Source: Levilactobacillus tangyuanensis
Lineage (GTDB): Bacteria; Bacillota; Bacilli; Lactobacillales; Lactobacillaceae
Assembly: GCF_003946545.1 (NCBI RefSeq)
Contig: NZ_RHOA01000006.1
Coordinates: 40,251-104,250, forward strand
Reading direction: 5' to 3'
Length of the DNA: 64,000 bases
The position numbers and the translations under genes are program-made. Below the pieces are notes generated by a model. It was given only the letters and a program-made list of their open reading frames with translations, did no database searches and was not told the origin of the DNA. The stretch's first letter is position 1. The number at the start of each line of letters is the position of its first letter. Shown here piece by piece: positions 33,512-41,989 of this stretch.

Positions 33512-34879
33512 CTACTGCTTCGCCGATACTGAACGAGCCTCCTGACGGCTCGTGCTGCCCATTAAAACAAAGGCGGCAATGATGCTCAGACCAGCAATAA
33601 CCGTGATGATCAGCAACTGGTCACGATAATCTCTCGAATAATCGTGGACCCGACTGGTCAGTGCAACGACGATGGCAATCCCAATTGATTGCCCAAACTG
33701 ATGGACGGTGTTGACCACCCCGGAGGCCGCGCCGGCAATTTCGGGATCGGTATTGGCAACGCCCTCCGCCGTTAATGGACTGAGCACGAGGCCCTGACCA
33801 ATGCCGAAGATCACCATCGGGATAGCAATGGCTACCCAGTAGCCCCGGTTCAGCCCCAAGACGACTGTCAACAGGATCCCCAGTGCCACGAGAAAGTCGG
33901 CAATGACGATCAATCGTGCATTACCGATCTTGCTGGACAGCCTAGAAACTTGTAGGGCACTAAAGAATTGTGGAATCGTCGCCGGCAAAAAGGCTAAGCC
34001 CGTCATTAATGGTGTGAACCCATAGAGTTTTTGTAGGGCCTGGGTCGTCACAAAGAAGTAGGCGAAGGCCGCCCCGATAAAAAAGAATCGGGCAACATAG
34101 GCACTGTTACGTTGTCGATCGGCGAACAGCCGCAACGGCATGATTGGGCTCTTAACCCGCCGTTCAGCATAAATGAATAATCCTAACGCAACGATCGCCA
34201 TGATCAGCGCCGATATTTGGTGAGCTATCCCATCAACACTATAGACCAAGCCCGACAACCCCAATACCGATAAGCAGGTTCCCTCAACGTCCAGGCGGGT
34301 AGTCCGCGGTGTCCCGCCATCCTTAACAAACCGAATGGTCATGACAAACATTAACAACCCAACCGGAACATTTAAGAAAAAACCATATCGCCAGGAAAAG
34401 GCGCTGGTAATGACGCCACCCAGGACCATCCCAAAGCTGGCACCAATTCCGGCTGTGGTGCCGTAGGCCGCAATGGCCCGCGCCCGCATCGCGCCATGGT
34501 AATTGTCTAACAGAAGGGCCAGAGTCGTGGGCGCCAGAATCGCCGACCCCACCCCTTGGAGGGCCCGCATGGAGATAATCATGGTAGCCGTTGTCGACAA
34601 CCCCACCATCAGCGACCCAAAAGAAAAGATTAATAACCCGATCAGAAAGACCCGCTTACGACCATAGACATCCCCAATCCGGCCGCCGAACAATTGGAAT
34701 CCCCCGAAGGTTAGGGTATAGGCACTACTGACCCACGCGAGCATCTGCGACCCCAAGTGAAGATCCGCGGCGATCTTCACCGTACTCGTAAAGACAATCG
34801 AGTTATCCAATAGAATCATGAAGTAACTCAACAAGACTATCGGTAGGACGAATCCAAATTTTTCTGTACTTTTTGTCAT
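33512..34879 (-). CDS. MFS drug/solute exporter, DHA2-like
   Basis: Major facilitator of 455 residues with about 14 helices, QacA/EmrB-like. Signature segments: LLDNSIVFTSTVKIAADL in TM1, FGGRIGDVYGRKRVFLIG in the 2-3 loop, and ALQGVGSAILAPTTLALL in TM4. Such proteins expel drugs, dyes or metabolites using the proton gradient. The substrate is unknown. The ATG at 34879 follows AAGGGG. An upstream extension to 34966 has no ribosome site. It stands alone, separated from the XRE regulator gene by a terminator. Confidence 0.88.
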   Translation of the reverse strand: MTKSTEKFGFVLPIVLLSYFMILLDNSIVFTSTVKIAADLHLGSQMLAWVSSAYTLTFGGFQLFGGRIGDVYGRKRVFLIGLLIFSFGSLMVGLSTTATMIISMRALQGVGSAILAPTTLALLLDNYHGAMRARAIAAYGTTAGIGASFGMVLGGVITSAFSWRYGFFLNVPVGLLMFVMTIRFVKDGGTPRTTRLDVEGTCLSVLGLSGLVYSVDGIAHQISALIMAIVALGLFIYAERRVKSPIMPLRLFADRQRNSAYVARFFFIGAAFAYFFVTTQALQKLYGFTPLMTGLAFLPATIPQFFSALQVSRLSSKIGNARLIVIADFLVALGILLTVVLGLNRGYWVAIAIPMVIFGIGQGLVLSPLTAEGVANTDPEIAGAASGVVNTVHQFGQSIGIAIVVALTSRVHDYSRDYRDQLLIITVIAGLSIIAAFVLMGSTSRQEARSVSAKQ

Positions 34880-35035
34880 TCTGAACCCCTTATCTATGCT
34901 TGGATGACGGTCCGTGTAAATAGCGGCCGTTTGAATTTTCTCAATTCCTTTGAGTGAATGATTCAAGCATAGAACGCGGGCAACACTCTGAAAATTACCA
35001 AATAGTCATACTACCTTACGTTCAGCGTATACTCC

Positions 35036-35082
35036 AGCACAAAAACAACCAACGCTAACCAGCGTCGGTTGTTTTTGTGCTC
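35036..35082 (-). terminator. Terminator of the XRE regulator gene
   Basis: AGCACAAAAACAACC pairs with GGTTGTTTTTGTGCT around an internal ACGCT/AGCGT, 38 bases past the stop at 35120. It can work in both directions. Confidence 0.8.
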
Positions 35083-35119
35083 TGTGGAAATTGGCCGCCA
35101 ACTTATGATCGAACCCGGC

Positions 35120-35431
35120 CTATAACTTTAAGATACGCAGGATACTTTCCGCAACGGCCTCCCGTTTATTCTCGGGTAGCGCCCGTAAGTAATTAAGCAG
35201 GTCCAATGTATGGATGCCCGACAAGTGCTCATCCCCGAAGAATTCACCCATTCTAAGATTTAGCGCATCCGCAATCGCCTGTAATTTGTTAAGACTAATA
35301 TTGTCAATTTCACCGCGTTCAATCCGTGATATTAGACTGATAGAAACGCCAGCTCGTTCGGCTAGCTGTTCAATGGTCAAGCCCTGGGCCAGTCGCTTTT
35401 GATTTACTAGTTTACTTATTGAAATTTGCAT
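35120..35431 (-). CDS. XRE-family helix-turn-helix regulator
   Basis: DNA-binding protein of 103 residues. The Cro/C1 helix-turn-helix covers about residues 12-62 (GLTIEQLAERAGVSISLISRIERGE). The short C-terminal helix (LPENKREAVAESILRILKL) probably dimerises. Target unknown. It is divergent from the NlpC/P60 gene at 35622, whose promoter it could control. No phage genes surround it. Confidence 0.85.
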   Translation of the reverse strand: MQISISKLVNQKRLAQGLTIEQLAERAGVSISLISRIERGEIDNISLNKLQAIADALNLRMGEFFGDEHLSGIHTLDLLNYLRALPENKREAVAESILRILKL

Positions 35432-35621
35432 GGTTGACTATCTCCTATCATGGAATCAAAGCCAACCATAATAGAATTATTTTGCTCTTAACAGAGCTTT
35501 AAAAACCTATTATTTTAAATAACAAGGAAAATAAACCCTTTTTATTGTATACTAATTTTAGTCATCGTTTATTTTTTCGAATGAATGATACGTGCGTTTA
35601 ACTATTTAAGGAGGAGTAATT

Positions 35622-36656
35622 ATGAAGCATTCTATTTTGTGGTTGACCTTGTCAGCAGTCCTAACCTTAGGCATGGCTGGCACAACCACCGCGCATGCTG
35701 CCAGTTATTACAGCGCTAATCCCGGCATTATCAAGACTAAGCATGCTGTAACAATGTACAACAATGCCCAGAAAACCAGCAAGTCTAAAACCCTTAAGGC
35801 CCATAACTTTGCTAAGATCACGGGCGTGGTGACATCTGATGGTCATGCACCCATGCTCAAGACCAGCAGCCACAAATACATCACGGCGAATAAGGCTTTT
35901 GTTGCCAAAACGGCTGGCTACCAAAATTCCCACAAATATTATCAGGTTCAATATCATCAAATTAAACCTCATGGCACCGTAGGCTACACCGTCAAGCGTA
36001 ACTACGAAGGCATCAAGACCTGGTACATAATGAAACGGATGCACACATCCAACGGTTATAACAAGTACAATCAAGCAACTTATAATGCCGTCAAGGCCTT
36101 CCAACGTAAACATCATCTAAAGGCAACCGGTAATGTTAACAAGACAACCTGGCTCAAGATGGGCTACTCTAAAGCCGCTTGGACCGGGATCGACAGTTAC
36201 ATCGCTCCACTTGGTGCCCATGCTTGGCAAGGACGCACCGCACATATTAATGCCATGATCCATCAGGCCTATAAGTACAAGGGCAATCCTTACCTGGTTG
36301 GTTCCTCATCCAGTCCTAAATACGGGACCGACTGTTCCGGCCTCGTGATGCAAGCCCTGTACGCCGGTGGTATTAACCCATTACCAACCAGTTCCATTCA
36401 CCACGCTTATCCCGGTAACGAGTGGAATTCCCGCAACCTATGGGCCGCTAAGAAGCTTCACCGCGTGTCATATGCCCACAAACAACGTGGCGACTTGGTC
36501 TTCTATTACCAACCCGGCACCCACACGATCTGGCACGTAGCCATTTACTTAGGTAAGGGCAAGGTCATAGAAAGCTGGCCACCTCGTATCATGGTCGCTA
36601 ACATCAAGAACGGTCAACGGTCAAACGTTGCCGGTATCAAACGGCCTTTCAATTAA
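35622..36656 (+). CDS. Secreted NlpC/P60 peptidoglycan hydrolase with PG-binding domain
   Basis: Exported hydrolase of 344 residues. A signal peptide (about 1-26, TTAHAASY) is followed by a surface-layer-like module (about 30-125) and a small helical region with a peptidoglycan-binding pattern (NAVKAFQRKHHLKATGNVNKTTWLKMG). The C-terminal NlpC/P60 domain has catalytic Cys in GTDCSGLV (about 238) and His in WHVAIYLG. It likely cleaves the peptide stem of peptidoglycan during growth or separation. AAGGAGGAG lies six bases before the ATG. A strong terminator follows. Confidence 0.88.
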   Translation: MKHSILWLTLSAVLTLGMAGTTTAHAASYYSANPGIIKTKHAVTMYNNAQKTSKSKTLKAHNFAKITGVVTSDGHAPMLKTSSHKYITANKAFVAKTAGYQNSHKYYQVQYHQIKPHGTVGYTVKRNYEGIKTWYIMKRMHTSNGYNKYNQATYNAVKAFQRKHHLKATGNVNKTTWLKMGYSKAAWTGIDSYIAPLGAHAWQGRTAHINAMIHQAYKYKGNPYLVGSSSSPKYGTDCSGLVMQALYAGGINPLPTSSIHHAYPGNEWNSRNLWAAKKLHRVSYAHKQRGDLVFYYQPGTHTIWHVAIYLGKGKVIESWPPRIMVANIKNGQRSNVAGIKRPFN

Positions 36657-36701
36657 TAATTCCTGACTTTAATTTGAAAGTCTTAAGTCAGCTTAATCAT
36701 C

Positions 36702-36750
36702 GTGACCCCCCAAGGTTGGCCAAACGGTCCACCTTGGGGGGTCACTTTAT
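36702..36750 (+). terminator. Terminator of the NlpC/P60 gene
   Basis: GTGACCCCCCAAGGT (36702-36716) pairs perfectly with ACCTTGGGGGGTCAC (36730-36744), followed by TTTATTT. A smaller hairpin, CTGACTT/AAGTCAG, lies just before it. Confidence 0.85.
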
Positions 36751-36906
36751 TTAGCCACTTTTTACAATAGTCGTCATACAAGGAATAATCACGGGTCCAC
36801 CCCTCACCGTTATTTTAACAATTTATTTGTTAATCAGCGAAATCGTTACCCCCATTTATGGTATGCTTAACCTGAGCTTAGACCATCATAACGATCGGGT
36901 GATTCT

Positions 36907-38085
36907 ATGAATCTATTTGAAAATTTTTTCCAAGATATTTTTAACATTAAATCAGTCATTATGGCCCTCATTACCGTTGGCCTCATCACACTCATGATGA
37001 TGATGACCTACGTTTTGGCCCAACGCACCGTTAGGCTTTTCCGTCCCTACACCATCATCGTCGATTTGCTTGAAGCCGTCATTGTGGTGGGTGGGGTCGT
37101 GGTCTTAAGACAAACCTTCCTCGTCCTAAACGGTGGGAGCGTTCTAAGCTGGGGCTATGCCATTGCCCAGTTAATGGTGCTGTTATTTAGCCTGTACGCC
37201 ATGCAGACTCTCGCCGTAACCTTGGTCAACCTGGCGATGCCACTGATCTTCTACGGGGCTTCCTTGCGGTTAGGCGCCAGTCCCCAATGGTGGTGGCTAT
37301 TTGCCATCATGACGGTCATCTTGTTTGGCGTCATTATCTATATCAGCCGCCACCAAACGCTAGCGTTAGACTCGGAATGGCGCTTCTTACTTTTACAACT
37401 GTTATACGGCTTAACTTGGTGCCTGATTATCTGGTCGGTGCGGCCCTATCACCTGTTCTACATGGTCAACGTCCTGGTCATCTTCATCCTGTACATGTGG
37501 ATCATTCGGTTCTTCGTGAAGCGGATCAATCAGGTCATCAAGCACCTTTCCCGCTTGAGCCAGGCCGCAAATTACGATGAACTGACCGGTGTTCGTAACC
37601 GGGCCAACTTTGACACCACGACGGTTGGGGTCTTTGGTGTTTACCGCCATCATCCCACTAAGCCCATTACCATGGCCATGTTTGACATTGATCACTTTAA
37701 AAACTTCAACGATGAATACGGCCACCTGGCTGGCGATATCGTCCTCAAACACGTGGCCCAACACTTTAACCAGGAGCTGGTACGCCAAACACCCTACGGC
37801 GAACTATTCCGCTATGGTGGTGAGGAATTTGTCATCATCTTTGAAGACACCTCACCGGCCGATGCGGAACGGGCCATCATGGCTATCCAAGAAACCTTGA
37901 AGCAACACCCTGTCCACCTCGACAACCAGAAACTAACGGTGACGGTCTCCGTGGGCATTTCAGCCTTACAACCAACCGATCTGAACTTTGACAGTTGGTT
38001 CAAACGCGTTGACCACTACCTCTATCTATCCAAACAGGGGGGTCGTAACCGGATTACAGTTGAGGATCAGAATGGGCAATCATAA
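36907..38085 (+). CDS. Membrane-bound diguanylate cyclase (GGDEF)
   Basis: Predicted c-di-GMP synthase of 392 residues. Six or seven N-terminal helices (to about residue 205) form a membrane sensor-like region. A linker is followed by a GGDEF domain that starts near YDELTGVRNRANFD, has metal-binding FDIDHFKNFND, and carries the active-site motif RYGGEEF at about 302-308. The intact GGEEF suggests catalysis. No PilZ or EAL protein occurs in this window, and cyclic di-GMP signalling is sparse among lactobacilli. It is followed by a terminator. Start: ATG at 36907 with a weak ribosome site. Confidence 0.9.
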   Translation: MNLFENFFQDIFNIKSVIMALITVGLITLMMMMTYVLAQRTVRLFRPYTIIVDLLEAVIVVGGVVVLRQTFLVLNGGSVLSWGYAIAQLMVLLFSLYAMQTLAVTLVNLAMPLIFYGASLRLGASPQWWWLFAIMTVILFGVIIYISRHQTLALDSEWRFLLLQLLYGLTWCLIIWSVRPYHLFYMVNVLVIFILYMWIIRFFVKRINQVIKHLSRLSQAANYDELTGVRNRANFDTTTVGVFGVYRHHPTKPITMAMFDIDHFKNFNDEYGHLAGDIVLKHVAQHFNQELVRQTPYGELFRYGGEEFVIIFEDTSPADAERAIMAIQETLKQHPVHLDNQKLTVTVSVGISALQPTDLNFDSWFKRVDHYLYLSKQGGRNRITVEDQNGQS

Positions 38086-38098
38086 GTTAGACAAACTC

Positions 38099-38143
38099 AA
38101 ATACAGCGCCCACCAGATACATAGTGGGTGCTGTATTTTTTAG
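38099..38143 (+). terminator. Terminator of the GGDEF gene
   Basis: AATACAGC-CCCAC pairs with GTGGG-GCTGTATT followed by TTTT. Confidence 0.85.
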
Positions 38144-38184
38144 AAGAATTTATGACTTAGCATGACATCCCTTTAACCGTTGAA

Positions 38185-38871
38185 CTACTTTTTTGCCGTT
38201 AATATCCTAGTGCTAAGTGCTGCATACATACCGTTTATCCCCGCATGCTTTACCTGAATCGCGCTAGCCCCTAACTTCACTAATCTACTTTGGTACTCCC
38301 GAACATGCTCTATATCTAAAACCACCAATTGGCCGCCCGGCTTCAACACTCTATAGGCCTCATCAATGGCCTTCTCACGGCTAGACTTAGGCTTGACGTT
38401 ATGAATTGAAAGGCTAGCGACAACACTATCAAAAACATTATTTTCAAAAGGTAGTTTAACCATGTTTCCTGTCACTAGCTCGCTAACATCACTGACTCCC
38501 AGTTGTTCAATGTTTCTTTGGGTTGCTTCAATGGCGTTTCCTGATTGATCGCCCTGATTCCAGATGTCTAGACCAATAATCTTACCAGGACTCGTTAATC
38601 GCTGGGCAACTTCTAACAAGAATGCACCATGCCCCGTACCTAAATCTAAGACTTGTGCATCCCTGGGCAGATCCATCTTTCTCACGACTCGTTCAATGAT
38701 TTTGTATTTTCCAAGAAGCGACGTGTGCAAGTACAATCCACCGAATAATAAAAAGATGATTGGAAAAACATAATTAGTCCAGTCCTTGGAAATAATTGCC
38801 ATAACCAATCCGACAATACCAACCACTAGAAACATTATTGGTACCAACGGTGCGTCAATCCCCTTTTTCAT
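38185..38871 (-). CDS. Membrane-anchored class I SAM methyltransferase
   Basis: Product of 228 residues. Two hydrophobic segments at the N terminus (about 8-52) are followed by a Rossmann methyltransferase domain with SAM motif I VLDLGTGHGAFLLEVA and the later LKPGGQLVVLDIEHV, as in UbiE-like enzymes. The substrate is unknown, and a membrane-associated small molecule or lipid is plausible. GGAGGGG lies six bases before the ATG at 38871. The gene is more AT-rich than its surroundings, suggesting transfer. Confidence 0.8.
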   Translation of the reverse strand: MKKGIDAPLVPIMFLVVGIVGLVMAIISKDWTNYVFPIIFLLFGGLYLHTSLLGKYKIIERVVRKMDLPRDAQVLDLGTGHGAFLLEVAQRLTSPGKIIGLDIWNQGDQSGNAIEATQRNIEQLGVSDVSELVTGNMVKLPFENNVFDSVVASLSIHNVKPKSSREKAIDEAYRVLKPGGQLVVLDIEHVREYQSRLVKLGASAIQVKHAGINGMYAALSTRILTAKK

Positions 38872-39132
38872 AAAACACCCCTCCGAATATTCAGTCGCTA
38901 ACATCGTCGCGACCGCTGCCTAGATAACAAACTATAACGAACCACACATTCAATTACAACTCATAATCCGCTAAATCTTTGAAAGGTCGCACCTCTTCAG
39001 GTGTGTTCTAAAAATAGATTTCCTAATGTCTTGCCTGTCAGCAGTTTTCAGTATTCCACAGTGCCTAAGTCAGTAAGCGACCGTCCCTAAGTTTGTTAAG
39101 GAAGAACCCATTAATAGTAAAAGTGCCCCCAA
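38872..39132. other. Non-coding stretch between methyltransferase and tRNA
   Basis: AT-rich, must contain the methyltransferase promoter. No gene, repeat or strong hairpin found. Confidence 0.4.
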
Positions 39133-39161
39133 AAGAAAAGACGCCACTTTTAAATGGCGTC
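39133..39161 (-). terminator. Terminator of tRNA-Arg
   Basis: Minus strand: GACGCCA TTTAAAAG TGGCGTC followed by TTTTCTTTT, 36 bases after the tRNA 3' end. Confidence 0.75.
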
Positions 39162-39196
39162 AACTCAACGATTCTATTCACCTTTTCAAAAAAGAA

Positions 39197-39268
39197 TGCG
39201 CCCCCCGAGAGTCGAACTCGGATCATGAGGACCGAAATCTCATGTGCTATCCATTACACTAAGGGCGC
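39197..39268 (-). tRNA. tRNA-Arg (anticodon UCG)
   Basis: 72-nt cloverleaf read on the minus strand. The acceptor GCGCCCT pairs with GGGGCGC, the D-arm is GTGT/GCAC, the anticodon loop TTTCGGT places UCG at 34-36 with G37, and the T-arm CCGAG TTCGACT CTCGG is present. The discriminator is A and CCA is not encoded. The closing pair of the anticodon stem is an A-C mismatch. Confidence 0.9.
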
Positions 39269-39313
39269 ACAACACCTATAGTTTAGTACAAAATCCGTCA
39301 ATGGCCAAATCTT

Positions 39314-39640
39314 TTAACGGCCTCCGGCGGCCTGAATGGCTTCCTGTTCTAGGCGCTGCTCCGTCTGGTCGGCATTATCCCGGAAGTCGGCCTCGAAGCT
39401 GGCGCCGGCTGGGCTAACCGTGGCCGTTTGCACACCATCGATGTCTGTGACCACCAGGTCGTTACCCTTCCAAGCGGCGGTATCGTAGTGCCCGTCCTCA
39501 ATCTGGTCGAGGAAATTTTGGAAAATATCGAGCACCGCCTGGTTAATAATCACACTCTCCGTGACCGCTTCGCCATGTTGCTTGAGCTGGAGTTGACGCA
39601 GCTGGACCTCATCCATGTCCGCAGGTACCTGAATAAACAC
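39314..39640 (-). CDS. Small acidic protein of unknown function
   Basis: Product of 108 residues, not recognised. It has predicted helices in the first half (ADMDEVQLRQLQLKQHGEAV), a short beta-rich middle (KGNDLVVTDIDGVQTATVS) and an acidic, Gln-rich helical end. No signal peptide or membrane segment. GTG at 39640 is the start, with AGGAGGG upstream. It is divergent from the MarR-family gene. Confidence 0.65.
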   Translation of the reverse strand: MFIQVPADMDEVQLRQLQLKQHGEAVTESVIINQAVLDIFQNFLDQIEDGHYDTAAWKGNDLVVTDIDGVQTATVSPAGASFEADFRDNADQTEQRLEQEAIQAAGGR

Positions 39641-39776
39641 ACGAATCCCTCCTATAAATTAGTTTGGTTACTATTCTAGCACTTCCGGCCAAAGAAAAGA
39701 GTTAAAGCATTATCCTTGTCCGGGATCTGGTGTAAACTGGTGATAAGTAAATTTATAACGACTTAGGAGGTGGCTC

Positions 39777-40232
39777 ATGGAAGACTCAATACTAGACTTT
39801 ACAACGAATCTGGCCATCCTCCACCGGCAATTTCAGCGGGCAATGAACCAGATTCTTGAAGCCGATGCGATGCCTGTCAATATCACCGAATTTTATTTGC
39901 TAGTCCTCATCTCAGAATCCAGCCAGTTGAACCAACGGAAGGCGGCGTGGACCATGGCCGTTGACGAGGGCCTCATGGCCCGAATGGTGCAACACCTAGT
40001 CAAACTGTCACTATTGGAGAAGGAAACCGATCCCGACGACCGACGTAACCGACGCCTCAATCTGACCGCCGACGGTGACCAACTGGTTCACCAGGCGATC
40101 GATGTCTTACACGACTGGTGGGAGAAGGTCACGCCAACCACGAGCGACTTCGATTATTCTGGGATTACCCATCAATTACAATTACTCTCAGCTAGCGTCT
40201 TAAAGGGCGACAACCAATCCGATAGCCATTAG
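39777..40232 (+). CDS. MarR-family transcriptional regulator
   Basis: Winged-helix DNA-binding protein of 151 residues. The recognition region (LNQRKAAWTMAVDEGLMARMVQHLVKLSLLEKE) and wing with the family signature DPDDRRNRRLNLTADG are clear. Such proteins repress efflux or stress genes and respond to small aromatic or redox ligands. TAGGAGG precedes the ATG. nnrE starts 30 bases after its stop, so the two form an operon, and autoregulation of the pair is likely. Confidence 0.9.
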   Translation: MEDSILDFTTNLAILHRQFQRAMNQILEADAMPVNITEFYLLVLISESSQLNQRKAAWTMAVDEGLMARMVQHLVKLSLLEKETDPDDRRNRRLNLTADGDQLVHQAIDVLHDWWEKVTPTTSDFDYSGITHQLQLLSASVLKGDNQSDSH

Positions 40233-40262
40233 TCAGTCTAACCGTATCGAGGAGGAATTTAC

Positions 40263-40910
40263 ATGAGTAAAGCAATTACTATCGCCGAAGCCCAACGCTT
40301 CGACGCACACACCATCAACATCGTTGGCATCCCTGCCATGGTCCTGATGGAACGGGCCGCCCTTGCGACCTTCAACAACATTTTAAATGACGATTTCGAT
40401 ATCACCCGCGTTGTCGTGGTGGCCGCCACCGGTAACAATGGTGGCGATGGGATTGCCGTTGCGCGGTTACTCAAGATTCGTGGCATCGACGTGGCCATCT
40501 ACCTGTTAGGCGACCCCGCGAAGGCCACCTCACAAACGACCCAACAATTGAAGATCGCGGATTACTACGGCATCCCGCTAACCACCGACTTGAACGACGT
40601 GGTCAACGCGACGCTGATCATCGACGCCATCTTTGGGGTCGGCCTGAGCCGCGACATCACCGGCAAATTTGCGGACGCCATCAACGCGATTAACGCGGCC
40701 GATGCCAAGACCGTTTCTATCGATGTGCCTTCCGGAATCAATGCCGATACCGGGAACGTCATGGGGGTAGCGGTCGTCGCCGACACCACGGTCACCATGG
40801 CTTACAACAAGATTGGCCTGTTGACCACCACGGGAAAGCACCACAGCGGCACGGTTCACGTCGCGGACATTGGAATTTACGCCCAAGATCGTGTCGAACA
40901 TGCCCGTTAA
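40263..40910 (+). CDS. nnrE: NAD(P)H-hydrate epimerase
   Basis: YjeF N-terminal-domain protein of 215 residues. It converts the R form of damaged NAD(P)H hydrate to the S form for repair by the dehydratase. The Rossmann-like motif VVAATGNNGGDGIAVARLL and the catalytic Asp in LIIDAIFGVGLSRD are present. The dehydratase domain is not fused and is not encoded nearby. GAGGAGG lies six bases before the ATG. It follows the MarR-type gene in one operon. Confidence 0.92.
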   Translation: MSKAITIAEAQRFDAHTINIVGIPAMVLMERAALATFNNILNDDFDITRVVVVAATGNNGGDGIAVARLLKIRGIDVAIYLLGDPAKATSQTTQQLKIADYYGIPLTTDLNDVVNATLIIDAIFGVGLSRDITGKFADAINAINAADAKTVSIDVPSGINADTGNVMGVAVVADTTVTMAYNKIGLLTTTGKHHSGTVHVADIGIYAQDRVEHAR

Positions 40911-40948
40911 TCGATAACTGACTCAACCAACCAAACGGCTAATTACCT

Positions 40949-41014
40949 TGCCAGGGATTAGCCCGCGTAGAATAGGAACTACGAAAGGCGAGTTAGCCTT
41001 CGTGTTTCCTGGCA
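40949..41014 (+). ncRNA. Candidate three-way-junction RNA downstream of nnrE
   Basis: TGCCAGG (40949-40955) pairs with CCTGGCA (41008-41014). Inside are two hairpins, CGTAG AATAGGAA CTACG and AAGGC GAGTTA GCCTT. An intrinsic terminator follows seven bases later. This is the layout of a small structured RNA or a structured 3' UTR. I do not recognise its class. Confidence 0.45.
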
Positions 41015-41020
41015 TTTCAC

Positions 41021-41050
41021 GACCAACCAGTTGCGGGTTGGTCGTTTTTT
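41021..41050 (+). terminator. Terminator of nnrE or of the candidate RNA
   Basis: GACCAACC AGTTGC GGGTTGGTC followed by TTTTTT. Confidence 0.9.
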
Positions 41051-41119
41051 GTTGGCCAAATACCCAGCAATTTCCCAGCGAACCCGGTATACTGAACCTA
41101 ATTTAATGGGAGGTGCCTC

Positions 41120-41674
41120 ATGTCACAACTAGAAACTGGTTTTACCAACGTTCAAGCGCTGGATCCCAGCATCATGGTCGACCTGCGCTACGCCACCACG
41201 AATAATTTCACCCATCAAGTGGTCTACGATTTTCAGACCGCCATTGCCCGCACCGGAACCGCCAAGAAACTCGCGGCCGCCAACGCCCTGCTCAAACCAC
41301 AGGGTTACCGCCTCAAGGTTTGGGACGCCTACCGACCGGTAACGGCCCAAGAACGACTCTTCGAGGTCTATCCGGACCCGACCTTTGTTGCCGAACCGAA
41401 TCCAAACTTCTCTCACCAAAAGGGAGTCACCTTTGACGTCACGCTCTGTGACCGCGATGGCCATGAAATTCCGATGCAAACGGGCTTCGACGACTTCACC
41501 AAGGCCGCTCACCGCAACGCGCCACGAACGGCTGAACAGGAACGGACCTATCAGATTTTGACGCAGGCCATGACCGAGGCAGGCTTCGACGGCTACGTCA
41601 ACGAGTGGTGGGACTTCCGCGATAACCAAATGGACGACTATCAACCCGCCCTGGCCAACCCCAACGACTACTAG
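41120..41674 (+). CDS. D-alanyl-D-alanine dipeptidase (VanX/Aad family)
   Basis: Zinc peptidase of family M15D, 184 residues, cytoplasmic. In lactobacilli it removes D-Ala-D-Ala so that D-Ala-D-Lac precursors dominate, which underlies intrinsic vancomycin resistance (established for the family). Metal ligands His99 and Asp106 (SHQKGVTFD) and catalytic Glu162 are in place. The motif that reads EWWH in VanX, however, is EWWD here, so the third zinc ligand is Asp165 and not His. TGGGAGG precedes the ATG. It is a single-gene unit followed by a type A structured element. Confidence 0.88.
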   Translation: MSQLETGFTNVQALDPSIMVDLRYATTNNFTHQVVYDFQTAIARTGTAKKLAAANALLKPQGYRLKVWDAYRPVTAQERLFEVYPDPTFVAEPNPNFSHQKGVTFDVTLCDRDGHEIPMQTGFDDFTKAAHRNAPRTAEQERTYQILTQAMTEAGFDGYVNEWWDFRDNQMDDYQPALANPNDY

Positions 41675-41677
41675 CTT

Positions 41678-41850
41678 TGGGCGTTCATTGCCGCCTTGCC
41701 GGTTGGCCCGGTGGGGGCTGGAACGTGGTGGGCTCGACTACAAGCCTGACCAAAACCGTCAGTCTCGTAGACCGGCCTTTGCCTAAGTCGCCAAGCCCGC
41801 GGCTAAGGCAAACGACACCACTGAGCCCCCACCGGACCGCCCTCTCGGCT
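41678..41850 (+). repeat. Structured intergenic element, type A, copy 5
   Basis: Starts three bases after the dipeptidase stop. Closing stems are GGTGGGGGCT/AGCCCCCACC and GTGGT/ACCAC. Arms are CTACAAGCCTGAC/GTCAGTCTCGTAG (with bulge) and TTTGCCTAAG/GCTAAGGCAAA. It shares the second arm almost base for base with copy 4 at 18297. Confidence 0.75.
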
Positions 41851-41920
41851 CCGCATACGCCGACAGTAGTCGTTCGTTATTTTTATATTTGATAACAACA
41901 ATGTTTCTTTAAACTGCTAA

Positions 41921-41969
41921 AAAATAGGTGATCACCAGCCTTTTGCAAGGACTGTGATCACCTATTTTC
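41921..41969. terminator. Bidirectional terminator
   Basis: AAAATAGGTGATCAC (41921-41935) pairs with GTGATCACCTATTTT (41954-41968). It mainly serves the minus-strand gene ending at 41990. Confidence 0.85.
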
Positions 41970-41989
41970 GTAGTGTTATTTGATTTTTT

